Program-made: the position numbers and the translations under genes
The notes under the pieces: generated by a model
Databases searched by the model: none
Told to the model about the DNA's origin: nothing
What the model saw: only the letters and a program-made list of their open reading frames with translations
Part shown: piece after piece, positions 49,839 through 58,604 of the stretch
Layout: every line of letters begins with the position of its first letter
How positions within the stretch are numbered: the first letter of the stretch is position 1
Assembly: GCA_965116625.1 (NCBI GenBank)
Contig: OZ220717.1
Location: 620,001-684,000 of the forward strand
Direction of reading: 5' to 3'
Origin: VXNE01 sp965116625
GTDB lineage: Bacteria > Pseudomonadota > Gammaproteobacteria > Pseudomonadales > Azotimanducaceae
DNA: 64,000 nt

Positions 49839-50258
49839 ATGACCACCTTTGGTGACGACCTCGTCCGATCCCTCGGCGAGGCACTCGAGGACGCGAAAGG
49901 CAAGGGTCCTGCCATCGTGCATCCCGCCGTCTCGCCCCGTGCGGTTCGGGAAGCCCTCCACCTCACCCAAACCCAGATGGCGCCTCTCGTTGGTATGAGC
50001 CCCTCGGGCTATCGAAAGTGGGAACAGGGCACCCGCCTCTTTAGCGGCCCCGCGGCCGCATTGCTTGAGGTGATTCGGAAGGAGCCCTCAGCCGGGGGGT
50101 GTTCCCGGCCGTTGACGCGTCAGGAAGTGCCGGCGTTTCCCCGTCGCGGGAGGCGTGCTTCCATGGAAGCCGGACGCCGTCAGGCGCGCTCTGCTGTCCC
50201 CTTAGCGTCTTCTCCTCTCCCCGAGGGAGTTCAACGCGTCAATCACAGAACACGATGA
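49839..50258 (+). CDS. HigA/NadS-type HTH antitoxin-like protein, possibly frameshifted end
   Basis: A 139-aa reading. The first 80 residues are a clear antitoxin-type XRE domain: VREALHLTQTQMAPLVGMSP and YRKWEQGTRLFSGPAAALLEVIRKEPSA. The family normally stops a few residues after the EP motif. Here a G6 run (about 50094-50099) is followed by 55 basic, low-complexity residues, so a one-base slip or decay is likely. Start: ATG at 49839 with TGAGGAGA upstream. No toxin gene of the RelE/HigB type lies next to it. Confidence 0.65.
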   Translation: MTTFGDDLVRSLGEALEDAKGKGPAIVHPAVSPRAVREALHLTQTQMAPLVGMSPSGYRKWEQGTRLFSGPAAALLEVIRKEPSAGGCSRPLTRQEVPAFPRRGRRASMEAGRRQARSAVPLASSPLPEGVQRVNHRTR

Positions 50259-50267
50259 ATTGCGCCG

Positions 50268-51371
50268 TCAAAGCGAATCCAGGTCGACCCACTCTCCCGT
50301 CCGCGACGACTCGTAGATGCCCATGATGGTCTTGATGGTGCCGATGTTGTCATGGCCGCTGCTGATGGGCTCTTCGCCGGTCCGGCAGCAATCCGCGAAG
50401 TGCAGTATCTCGTTGATGAAGCCGTTGGCGGTCGGCAGATCGTCGGGGTTGGTGGCGATCGGGTCGAACTGAGGGTTCTGCACCGTCGATCTGTCGGGAT
50501 TTTCCTCCCTGAGCCGGTACAGGATATCGCCGAAATGCGGTATCGCGCCTATTTCCCGCTGCTCATCCGTCGGCCGGGTCGAGACGATGGTGCCGTTGGA
50601 GCCGAATATCTGGTACGAGGAGCCTTCGGGTGCGAGGTAGGTCGTCCCGTTGGCGAACAGGTTGCCGACGGCGCCGCTCTCGAACTCAAGTGTCGCCGAC
50701 GCCATGTCCTCGGCCCCGTTCAGCATGTGCGGCTGGATCGACTGGCAGACGCCGCTGACGCGCTTCACGTCGCCCGCGTAATAGCGCAGCAGATCGATGT
50801 GGTGCACGCTGACCATCATGAGGATGCCACCGCCGGCCACCGCCTTGTCGCGTCCCCAATTGCTTATGCCATGAGTGCGGATCCTCGGACGGCCCCCTCC
50901 CTGGATCGCATGCGTCTTGACGGCCTGGATCGTGCCCAGCGCTCCCTCGTCGAGCATGCGTTTCACGGCCTTCGCCTCCAGCGTATGCCGCAGGTGCTGG
51001 GCGACCATCAGCGTCACTCCCGCCTTGTCCGCGGCGTCGATCATCTGCCGGCATTCGTCGAGCGAGATCGCCATCGGCTTCTCGGTGATCGCATGCTTGC
51101 CCGCTTCGGCGGCGGCGATGGCCAGGGGTGCATGCGCGTTGTGCGCCGTGCAGATATCGACGGCATCGATGTCCGCCTCGCGCAGCATCTTTCCGATGTC
51201 CGTGTAGATCGCATCGATCCCGTTGCGCTGCCCGAACTCGGCCACGGCGGCTTCGACGATGTCGCATGCGGCAGTAAGCTGTACCCGATCGGGGAACTGT
51301 TGGTACGCGGGCAGGTGACGGCGGGAAATGCCTCCCGTCCCAACCAGGCCCACTTTCAGTGGCTTGGCCAT
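50268..51371 (-). CDS. Gfo/Idh/MocA-family oxidoreductase
   Basis: A 367-aa NAD(P)-dependent dehydrogenase. The Rossmann start KVGLVGTGGISRRHLPAYQQ is followed by the EKP motif in HAITEKPMAISLDECRQMI near residue 98. The C-terminal GFO fold holds GGGILMMVSVHHIDLLRYY. The family acts on sugars and inositols; the substrate is unknown. 82 bp downstream of the CoA-transferase gene on the same strand. Confidence 0.88.
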   Translation of the reverse strand: MAKPLKVGLVGTGGISRRHLPAYQQFPDRVQLTAACDIVEAAVAEFGQRNGIDAIYTDIGKMLREADIDAVDICTAHNAHAPLAIAAAEAGKHAITEKPMAISLDECRQMIDAADKAGVTLMVAQHLRHTLEAKAVKRMLDEGALGTIQAVKTHAIQGGGRPRIRTHGISNWGRDKAVAGGGILMMVSVHHIDLLRYYAGDVKRVSGVCQSIQPHMLNGAEDMASATLEFESGAVGNLFANGTTYLAPEGSSYQIFGSNGTIVSTRPTDEQREIGAIPHFGDILYRLREENPDRSTVQNPQFDPIATNPDDLPTANGFINEILHFADCCRTGEEPISSGHDNIGTIKTIMGIYESSRTGEWVDLDSL

Positions 51372-51453
51372 CGGTCTTGCCTCCCTCTCATTGCGCTAAC
51401 CGAAGCGTCCTAGCATAACGGAATCCCCCGCCGCTCCACCCATTCGGCCGGAC

Positions 51454-53697
51454 TCATCCGGGCGGACGATCGACCAGCACGCCATCACGTTCCAGGCGCG
51501 CCGTCTCGTCAGCTTCATAGCCGAGCCAATCCTCGAGCACCTGCCGGTTGTGTTCCCCGAGACGCGGCGCGACGTACCAATAGGAGCGCTCGAAATCGCC
51601 ATCGATAACCATCGGCGAACCCGGCATCGGCGTCGACGGAAGGTCCTCGCGTTCGAGCCGGACAAAATAGCGCCGGGCAGACACATGGGGATCAGCCAGG
51701 ATGTCCGGCGCGATGGTTACCGGACCCGCCGCAATACCCGCCGCCTGCAGGCGCGCGGCGAGATCGTGCTTGTCATGGTCGGTTGCATCGCCGTCGATGA
51801 TTTTCTCAAAGGTCGCGCGGTCCGCTTCGGTCTTGCACGTCACGGCAATCCACTCATCCTCGCCCCGCGTCCTCAAGATGTCGGAATAGGCATGCGCGGG
51901 ATGCGCGTTCCCCATCGGCTGCGGGTTCGCACCCAGTTGCCTCTCTACCAGGAATTCGCCGAGAAGGCTCACTCCGGACTCATGCATGGACCGTTCGACG
52001 AACGCACCCCGCCCCGTAGCTTCCCGCCGGTTGAGCGCGGTGACGACCGCCGCCGCCGCGGTCACGCCCCCGATCGGGTCCGGCAGCGCGACCGCGGAGT
52101 TGCGCGGCTCGGCGGGCGAATATCCCATGACCGCATTGAGGCCGGTCATCGCCTCGACGGAAGGGCCATAGGCAACCCTGCCGCTATAGGGGCCCGTACG
52201 TCCGTACCCGGGCATGGACACGTATATGATCCTCTCGTTGGTTTCGCGCAATACGTCATAGCCGAGGCCCAGCGCCGGCATCGAGCGCGCGCTGAAGTTC
52301 TCGATCACCACGTCGGCCACCCGGACGAGGTCGAGAAACACCCGACGCCCTTCGGGGTTCTTGAGGTCGATGGCGAGGCTCCTCTTGTTTCGGTTCAGTT
52401 TCAGGAACGTGCCCTGCCGGTTCCAGGGGTCTTCGCCCTTTTCGCCCCCAGGATAGTTGCCCGCGCCAGGGGTCCCGGAAACGCCTCCGCGTCCCATGGG
52501 CCGTTCGACCTTCACGACATCCGCGCCGAGATCGCCGAGGATGCGCGTACCGAGCGGCCCCGCCCAGACATGCGTCATGTCCAGAATGCGAACGCCTGCC
52601 AGGGGGCCCGTGCCGTCAGGTATCGATCCCCGCTCCCGAGTTGCCGGCGCGCCGCGGCTTCGGGTTCTGCCGTCTTTTGCAGGGACCGGTAACCAGCCGC
52701 GCCCGCCGGCACTTTCATCGCGGAAACGGAACCCGAGAGACGGCACCTGGATTCCATCAACCGTGCGCCAGAACTCACGCTCCGAAAGGTGCGGGTCCAC
52801 CAGGACTTCGTCCAGATCCTTGAGGGCACCCGAGGGGACGCGCGCCTCCTCCCCCAGGCGTTGAATCTCCGCCCTGGTCTTCTGCCCCAGGACCTCGACG
52901 ATGATCTCGTCCAGCGCCTCCTGGTTCTCTGTGCGCGCCGGGCTTGTAGCGAAGCGCGGGTCGTGCTCCAGCTCCGGGCGTCCCAGCATCCGCGCGAAAG
53001 CACCCCAGAAACGATGCGTCGCGGTGATGTGGAACCACCCGTCAACGCACGGAAACAGGTTGGCGGGATACAGGACGCCGTAATTGGAGCCGTGGCGCAT
53101 GCGCACCCTGCCGCTGCAGGTCCACATCACCGTCGTCATCTGCGACAGCGACAGCAGCGTCTCCAGCATGCTGATATCGATCGAACGCCGCGGCGATGCG
53201 CCGGATGTGTCGATGGCGTGCAGACAGGCGGCAGCGGAGATATACCCATATTGCCCCGACTGGTACTCCGTGTAGTGGCCCGGCAGGGTCAATGGTGCGA
53301 CCCCCGGGTCTCCCATCAGGTACGTCTGCCCGGCCATGGCCTGCAGGACGGACGCGCTGGCATGCCATTGACGCCGCGGCCCGGTCATGCCGAAGGGCGT
53401 GATCGCGACGCGAATGCCGCCGAGCGATTCCCAGCCCAGGGCTTCCAGTTCCTCCGGCATCCCCTCCGCAACCACCACGTCCGCGTCCGCCGCGAGATTC
53501 CGAAGTGCCGAGGCATCCGTGAAGCTGACCCGCTCCTTCCCCGTGTGCAGGAATATGTCCATGGCGCGCTCGGACACCCAGGCGTCCGTCACCGGCGGGA
53601 CGGCGCCTTCGACACGAACGACTTCGGTACCCGCGTGCACGAACAGGCGGCCGCAGAACCCCGCCGCGAATCCACCCAGTTCCAAAACCCTGGTCAT
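51454..53697 (-). CDS. double-domain CaiB/BaiF (class III) CoA transferase
   Basis: A 747-aa fusion of two CoA-transferase III domains, joined near 350-365 by an Arg-rich linker. The second (from GPLAGVRILDMTHVWAGPLG) is complete with the catalytic-type Asp in ALPDPIGGVTAAA (about 540). In the first domain (RVLELGGFAAGFCGRLF) the aligned position is Glu in HYTEYQSGQYGYI (about 144). The family moves CoA between organic acids via an acyl-Asp intermediate. The start could be the ATG at 53697 or a GTG at 53709 overlapping the upstream gene stop. Substrate unknown. Confidence 0.88.
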   Translation of the reverse strand: MTRVLELGGFAAGFCGRLFVHAGTEVVRVEGAVPPVTDAWVSERAMDIFLHTGKERVSFTDASALRNLAADADVVVAEGMPEELEALGWESLGGIRVAITPFGMTGPRRQWHASASVLQAMAGQTYLMGDPGVAPLTLPGHYTEYQSGQYGYISAAACLHAIDTSGASPRRSIDISMLETLLSLSQMTTVMWTCSGRVRMRHGSNYGVLYPANLFPCVDGWFHITATHRFWGAFARMLGRPELEHDPRFATSPARTENQEALDEIIVEVLGQKTRAEIQRLGEEARVPSGALKDLDEVLVDPHLSEREFWRTVDGIQVPSLGFRFRDESAGGRGWLPVPAKDGRTRSRGAPATRERGSIPDGTGPLAGVRILDMTHVWAGPLGTRILGDLGADVVKVERPMGRGGVSGTPGAGNYPGGEKGEDPWNRQGTFLKLNRNKRSLAIDLKNPEGRRVFLDLVRVADVVIENFSARSMPALGLGYDVLRETNERIIYVSMPGYGRTGPYSGRVAYGPSVEAMTGLNAVMGYSPAEPRNSAVALPDPIGGVTAAAAVVTALNRREATGRGAFVERSMHESGVSLLGEFLVERQLGANPQPMGNAHPAHAYSDILRTRGEDEWIAVTCKTEADRATFEKIIDGDATDHDKHDLAARLQAAGIAAGPVTIAPDILADPHVSARRYFVRLEREDLPSTPMPGSPMVIDGDFERSYWYVAPRLGEHNRQVLEDWLGYEADETARLERDGVLVDRPPG

Positions 53698-53705
53698 GCG
53701 CCGAC

Positions 53706-54224
53706 TCACATCAACGACAGTACGGTATCGATCGTAGCCTGCGGGAGATCCTCCACCGATTTCAGTCGTTGCCTCAGGACGTCGCGATCAACCAGACCTC
53801 TCTCAAGCAGCGTCCGGCAGAACTCTCTATCCTTCTCACGATTGGCAACAGCTCTCGATATCCAGAGGTCGTGGATCTCAAGACACAGGGCCTGGATGCC
53901 GCGAGTGGCTGGTGACTCGTAGCTGACCAGTCTGCCGCGCCAACCGGACGGGAGCACGGCGGTGTCCGGCGTCACACCCTTTGCGTAATAGCCAAAAGAC
54001 GCCTGGAACATCGACAGTTCGCCAATCGAGCCATCAATGAGGTCGGCCATTGATCCATCGGGATCCTCGACCGCAGAGATGTCGACTTCAATTGAGCGTG
54101 CAGCCTCGAGTATAGGGTCGTCTACCGACCCGTGGATCGCCTGACTGCCGATGACCAGAACCTCGTCGGTGCCGAGGATGGCACCCGCGGCCCGAACGGC
54201 ATGTTCGAACTGCCTTCGGTTCAT
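53706..54224 (-). CDS. AbiEii/DUF6036-like nucleotidyltransferase, partner of an XRE regulator
   Basis: A 172-aa protein with the nucleotidyltransferase pattern GSQ...EVDIS: VLVIGSQAIHGSVDD then ARSIEVDISAVE, giving the G-S and E-x-D metal residues. Such enzymes act as toxins or abortive-infection effectors with an upstream regulator. The ATG at 54224 has GGAAGGCGG just upstream and overlaps the XRE gene stop (ATGA). Toxin role is inferred from family and operon layout. Confidence 0.75.
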   Translation of the reverse strand: MNRRQFEHAVRAAGAILGTDEVLVIGSQAIHGSVDDPILEAARSIEVDISAVEDPDGSMADLIDGSIGELSMFQASFGYYAKGVTPDTAVLPSGWRGRLVSYESPATRGIQALCLEIHDLWISRAVANREKDREFCRTLLERGLVDRDVLRQRLKSVEDLPQATIDTVLSLM

Positions 54225-54721
54225 GCCGCCTTCCCTGATCGAAAACCAGCCAGCACCCGTCGTCGTTCGCTGGCGGAAAGTACCCCGGAGAAAGGGGATA
54301 CCTGGCGCATGTCGCACGCAAGTTCGCTGGTCCCCATGATCTGATCCGTCAACATTCCTGGCGGCAGGTCCAGCCAGGCAGCCCACAAGGACAACAGATG
54401 CCCAGCATGCGGATGGAGGGCTTGCAGCCGTTTCAGGTTCCCGTGCGCCTTCTCCAGTATCTGCTCTGGATTTTCCAGCAATCGTGCGGCAATGACCTCG
54501 TGGTAGGCCAGGCTGCGGCGGTCTTCGCGGGTGAGCGATGCAACGAACCGGATTTCGAGCTCCAGACCCATTGCGGTGGCCAACCTGTGAACCGTCCTGA
54601 GCGTTGGAGACTTCGACCCGGACTCATAGGCAGCGATGGCCGACTGTGAAGTGCCCACCATTGCGGCGAATCGCGCTTGGGTCAGGTGTACCTGATCTCT
54701 TAGTTCGCGAATGACATTCAT
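54221..54721 (-). CDS. XRE-family regulator/antitoxin
   Basis: A 166-aa protein. The HTH is LTQARFAAMVGTSQSAIAAYESGSKSPTLRTV (about 15-46), followed by a long helical C-terminal part that may contact the nucleotidyltransferase. The ATG at 54721 is preferred to a TTG six bases upstream. A perfect palindrome lies 12-27 bp before the start, so autorepression is likely. Confidence 0.82.
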   Translation of the reverse strand: MNVIRELRDQVHLTQARFAAMVGTSQSAIAAYESGSKSPTLRTVHRLATAMGLELEIRFVASLTREDRRSLAYHEVIAARLLENPEQILEKAHGNLKRLQALHPHAGHLLSLWAAWLDLPPGMLTDQIMGTSELACDMRQVSPFSGVLSASERRRVLAGFRSGKAA

Positions 54722-54732
54722 GGCCAAGAAAC

Positions 54733-54748
54733 ATATCCCATCGGATAT
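54733..54748 (-). promoter_or_regulatory. palindromic operator before the XRE gene
   Basis: ATATCC-CATC-GGATAT, a perfect 6-bp-arm palindrome. The surrounding AATATATCC is AT-rich in a GC-rich window and could include a -10 element. Its place immediately before the regulator start fits autoregulation. Confidence 0.6.
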
Positions 54749-54816
54749 ATTTTCGCCATCGGGAAACCGTTGCCTTTCCGCTTTGCGGTCCTCCTGAAGC
54801 CGATTCGAGTATTCGG

Positions 54817-55680
54817 TTAGCCGATGGAGGCGAACTGCCTGACATAGGCCTGGTAGTCCTTAAGCATCGCGCGTTGCCTTTCCGCCACCTGCGGCTCAAA
54901 GTGCAGGACGATTCGTCGGAACCCCATCTCAACGGCCCGATTGACCTCGTCCGCCGTCAGGAATGGGTCGCTTCTTCCCCAGGCACATAGCGTCATGTCG
55001 AGTTCGTCGCGGCCGGCTTGTTCCCCCTTGGCCTTTACCTGTTCCATCAGCGGCGCGAGCTGATCCGCCGTTCCGATCGGAAACCATCCATCGCAGTACT
55101 CCGCGACCCTGTCCGGAACCCACTTCGACCTGGCGCCCAGGAGAATGGGTGGTCCACCTGCCTGGACCGGCTTTGGCCAGGACCAGGTGGGCTCAAAGTC
55201 GACGAAATCGCCGTGGTATTCGGCAACCTCGTTGTTCCAGATCTCGCGCATCGCCAGCACGCGCTCACGCGTCACCTTCCACCGGTCCTTGAAGTCGACG
55301 CCGTGGTCGAACATTTCTTCGGCGTTCCAGCCCGCCCCTATACCCAGGATGACGCGACCGTTGCTGACCCGATCGAGGCTCGCCACGGTCTTGGCCAGGG
55401 TGATGGGGTTGTGCTCGGTGACGAGGCAGATGGCGGTGCCGACCTTCAGGATCTCGGTCGCCGCGGCGACGGCGGCGAGCGCGACAAAGGGATCGTACGC
55501 CTGCTTGTAGTAGTCAGGCAGCGGACCGCCTCCGCCGAACGGAGACTTCCGACTCGTGGGAATGTGCGTGTGCTCGGCGAAAAAGAGCGACTCGTAGCCC
55601 GCCCCCTCCGCCCAACGGCCGAGTTCCGCCGGCTGAATCCCGTAGTCGGTGGCAAAGGTGATCAGGCCAAACTTGATCAT
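54817..55680 (-). CDS. LLM-class F420-dependent oxidoreductase
   Basis: A 287-aa luciferase-like TIM-barrel: FGLITFATDYGIQPAELGRW at the start, FFAEHTHIPTSRKSPFGGGG, GTAICLVTEHNPITLAKTVASL, and ILGIGAGWNAEEMFDHG. These match the TIGR03619-type F420 subgroup more than FMN monooxygenases. The ATG at 55680 has GAGGAGGA upstream. Last gene of the accessory region, divergent from gyrA. The cofactor is inferred. Confidence 0.82.
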   Translation of the reverse strand: MIKFGLITFATDYGIQPAELGRWAEGAGYESLFFAEHTHIPTSRKSPFGGGGPLPDYYKQAYDPFVALAAVAAATEILKVGTAICLVTEHNPITLAKTVASLDRVSNGRVILGIGAGWNAEEMFDHGVDFKDRWKVTRERVLAMREIWNNEVAEYHGDFVDFEPTWSWPKPVQAGGPPILLGARSKWVPDRVAEYCDGWFPIGTADQLAPLMEQVKAKGEQAGRDELDMTLCAWGRSDPFLTADEVNRAVEMGFRRIVLHFEPQVAERQRAMLKDYQAYVRQFASIG

Positions 55681-55793
55681 CGACGCGTCCTCCTCAAGTC
55701 CACCGCAGATTACTGTACCCGTGGCAGGGAGACCATCGGCCACAAACCTGCCTGGAACGCCTCCGAAACGCCCGGCCGAGCACCCGTTCGTGG

Positions 55794-55799
55794 TAAAAT
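55794..55799 (+). promoter_or_regulatory. candidate -10 element of gyrA
   Basis: TAAAAT sits 36 bp before the gyrA ATG in the 155-bp divergent gap. No matching -35 hexamer is found at 17 bp, so this is weak. Confidence 0.3.
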
Positions 55800-55835
55800 T
55801 TTGAGCAATCCCAACGACTAGACGACGCCACCCCT

Positions 55836-58451
55836 ATGTCCGATTCCGGGCCCGATACGACTGGCAGTAGCGGCGAAATACGCGGCCGGGAAATCCTCCC
55901 GGTCAACATCGAGGACGAACTCCGGCAGTCCTACCTCGACTACGCCATGAGCGTGATCGTGGGGCGCGCCCTCCCCGACGTCCGTGACGGTCTGAAGCCG
56001 GTCCACAAGCGTGTCTTGTTCGCCATGAACGAGATGAACAACACGTACAACCGGCCCTACATGAAATCGGCGCGCGTGAGCGGCGAAGTGATGGGCAAAT
56101 ACCATCCCCACGGGGAAGCCGCGATCTACGACACGATCGTGCGCATGGCGCAGGATTTTTCGATGCGCTACGAACTCGTCGATGGCCAGGGCAATTTCGG
56201 CTCCATCGACGGGGACCCCCCGGCGGCCGCCCGGTATACCGAAGTGCGCATGGCCAAGTTCGCTTCCGAACTGCTGGCGGATCTCGAAATGGACACCGTC
56301 GACTTCGTCCCGAACTACGACGAGACGCTGACCATGCCCGAGGTGCTTCCCACCCGGGTCCCGAACCTGTTGCTGAACGGCGCTTCGGGGATCGCGGTCG
56401 GTCTCGCCACCAATATCCCGCCGCACAACCTGCGCGAAGTGGTCGACGCCTGCATCATGCTGCTCGACGAGCCGGAGACCACCGTCGACGGCCTGATGGA
56501 GAAGATCAAGGGGCCGGACTTTCCCACCGCCGGCATCATCAACGGCCGCGCCGGCATCGTGCAGGCCTACCGGACCGGGCGGGGCCGCATCAAGATTCGC
56601 GCCCGGGCAGTGGTTGAGCACGACGAGGATTCCAACAAGGACACCATCGTCATCACCGAGATCCCCTACCAGCTCAACAAGTCGCGCCTGCTGGAGAAGA
56701 TCGCCGACCTCGTGCGCGAAAAGCGGATCGAGGGCATCACCGAACTGCGTGACGAGTCGGACAAGGACGGCCTCAGAATCGTCATCGAACTGCGCCGTGG
56801 CGAACAGGGCGAGGTGGTGTTGAACAACCTCTACGCCCAGACCCAGTTGCAGTCCGGGTACGGCATCAATTGCGTCGCACTGGTAGGGGGCCAGCCCAAG
56901 CTGCTCGGCCTGAAGGACATGCTCGCCGCCTTCCTCGTCCACCGGCGCGAGGTCGTCATCCGACGGACCCTGTTCCTGTTGCGCAGGGCGCGCCGCCGGG
57001 GACACCTGCTGGAGGGCCAGGCGGTGGCGCTCGAGAACATCGACGAGGTGGTGGAACTGATCCGCAATTCCGCCACGCCCGCCGCCGCCCGCGCCGAACT
57101 GATGGCGAGGCAATTCAAATCCGAGGCCGTCGCCGAACTGATCGCGCGGAGCAGCGGCGAGTCATGCCGTCCGGAGGACCTGGACGCCGCATACGGTTAC
57201 CACGACGGCATCTACCACCTGTCTGAAGAACAGGCGCAGGCGATCCTCGACATGCAGCTCCAGCGCCTGACCGCGCTGCAGAAGGAGCGGCTCATGGAGG
57301 AATACCTCGAAATCCTCCAGGAAATCGCCAGCCTGACCGAGCTCCTCGACTCCGAGGAGCGGTTGAAGGAGGTGATTCGCGACGAACTGAATGCGGTGAG
57401 GGAAGAGTACGGAGACGAGCGGCGCACCGAAATCCGCAGTTCCGAAAGCGACCTCACCGCCGAGGACCTCATCAACGAAGAGGACATGGTGGTGACGGTT
57501 TCCCACGCCGGCTACGCAAAGAGGCAGTCTTTGGATGTCTACCAGGCGCAGCGCCGTGGCGGCCGCGGAAAGGCGGCGACCGCCGTCAAGGACGAGGACT
57601 TCGTCGAACACCTGCTGATCGCCCACTCGCACGAGACGCTCCTGTGCTTCTCGAACAGGGGCAAGGTCTACTGGCTGCGCGTATTCCAGATTCCGCAGGG
57701 CAGCCGAGGCGCCAAGGGCCGCCCGCTGGTCAACCTGCTTCCGCTGGAGAGCGACGAACGCATCACGACGCTGATGCCGATCAAGGACCTGTCGCCGGAC
57801 GCGTTCATATTCATGGCCACCGCCTCCGGCAAGGTGAAGAAGACGCCCGCCGAGCAGTTTTCCCGTCCGCGGTCGACCGGCCTCATCGCCCTCGATCTCG
57901 AGCCCGGCAACCATCTTGTCGGCGTCGCGATCACCGACGGCTATTCCGATGTCCTGCTCGTCACCAGTTCGGGCAAGGCCATGCGCTTCAAGGAATCCGA
58001 CGTGCGCGCCATGGGGCGAACCGCCCGGGGTGTGCGGGGCGTCCGCCTGGGTCGAGGACAATCCGTGATCTCGCTGATCATCCCCCAGGAGAACGGGTTT
58101 CTGCTCACCGCCAGCGAAAAAGGGTTTGGCAAGCGCACGCGCGTCGACGAATTTCCCGTCAAGGGCCGCGGGGGGCTGGGTGTCATCGCCATGCAGACCA
58201 GCGATCGCAACGGACCGATCGTCGGCGCCGCACAGGTCTTCGACGACGAAGAGATCATGCTGATCAGCAATCTCGGCACGCTCGTCCGCACGGGCGCCGA
58301 CGGCGTGCCAGTGGTCGGCCGCCGCACGCAAGGCGTCAAGCTCATCGCGCTGAAGGGCGACGCCAAGCTGGTCGGACTCGAACGCATCGTCGAAACCGAA
58401 AACGGCGAGGACGAAAACACCGAAGACAACACCGCCGAAAACGACGGGTAG
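55836..58451 (+). CDS. gyrA: DNA gyrase subunit A
   Basis: An 871-aa type II topoisomerase subunit. The catalytic Tyr134 is in AARYTEVRMAKFA. The quinolone-determining segment reads KYHPHGEAAIYDTIVRMAQ, with Ala95 at the position of E. coli Ser83 and Asp99 at that of Asp87. The GyrA box is QRRGGRGK near 570, and the beta-pinwheel C-terminal domain ends in an acidic tail. Its TAG stop is the first base triplet of a Y repeat. Confidence 0.98.
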   Translation: MSDSGPDTTGSSGEIRGREILPVNIEDELRQSYLDYAMSVIVGRALPDVRDGLKPVHKRVLFAMNEMNNTYNRPYMKSARVSGEVMGKYHPHGEAAIYDTIVRMAQDFSMRYELVDGQGNFGSIDGDPPAAARYTEVRMAKFASELLADLEMDTVDFVPNYDETLTMPEVLPTRVPNLLLNGASGIAVGLATNIPPHNLREVVDACIMLLDEPETTVDGLMEKIKGPDFPTAGIINGRAGIVQAYRTGRGRIKIRARAVVEHDEDSNKDTIVITEIPYQLNKSRLLEKIADLVREKRIEGITELRDESDKDGLRIVIELRRGEQGEVVLNNLYAQTQLQSGYGINCVALVGGQPKLLGLKDMLAAFLVHRREVVIRRTLFLLRRARRRGHLLEGQAVALENIDEVVELIRNSATPAAARAELMARQFKSEAVAELIARSSGESCRPEDLDAAYGYHDGIYHLSEEQAQAILDMQLQRLTALQKERLMEEYLEILQEIASLTELLDSEERLKEVIRDELNAVREEYGDERRTEIRSSESDLTAEDLINEEDMVVTVSHAGYAKRQSLDVYQAQRRGGRGKAATAVKDEDFVEHLLIAHSHETLLCFSNRGKVYWLRVFQIPQGSRGAKGRPLVNLLPLESDERITTLMPIKDLSPDAFIFMATASGKVKKTPAEQFSRPRSTGLIALDLEPGNHLVGVAITDGYSDVLLVTSSGKAMRFKESDVRAMGRTARGVRGVRLGRGQSVISLIIPQENGFLLTASEKGFGKRTRVDEFPVKGRGGLGVIAMQTSDRNGPIVGAAQVFDDEEIMLISNLGTLVRTGADGVPVVGRRTQGVKLIALKGDAKLVGLERIVETENGEDENTEDNTAENDG

Positions 58452-58508
58452 AGCCATGAAATCCGTCAGCCCTTCGGGCGTGCCGTGTTTCACCCCCGCC
58501 CAAGCCCC
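58449..58508 (+). repeat. dispersed repeat, module Y copy 5, starting at the gyrA stop
   Basis: TAGAGCCATGAAATCCGTC, stem GCCC-TTC-GGGC, then GTGCCGTGTTTCACCCCCGC and CCAAGCCCC. The TAG is the gyrA stop codon. Followed 30 bp later by module Z copy 1. Confidence 0.85.
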
Positions 58509-58537
58509 CTATCTCACCCAGCCCACCCGTCCCGCAC

Positions 58538-58587
58538 CCTGCGCCTTTGATCGGCACTGCGTGCCGTTCTACGGCGCACGCTGCTAG
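58538..58587 (+). repeat. repeat module Z copy 1
   Basis: A two-step hairpin: outer TGCGC/GCGCA, inner CGGCAC/GTGCCG with a 3-base loop, internal loops TTTGAT and TTCTACG. It ends at CTAG (58584-58587), 17 bp before the serC start. Shared with 60844-60894. Confidence 0.8.
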
Positions 58588-58604
58588 CCGGCGCGTCACG
58601 ACAC

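Noticed and set aside
55818..57113. 431-codon minus-strand frame opposite gyrA
   Set aside because: Antisense shadow rich in Gly, His and Asp; gyrA is certain.
58453..58508. Y repeat as a protein-coding segment
   Set aside because: All frames across it are short, differ between copies and only appear as tails of shadow frames; conservation follows an inverted repeat, not codons.
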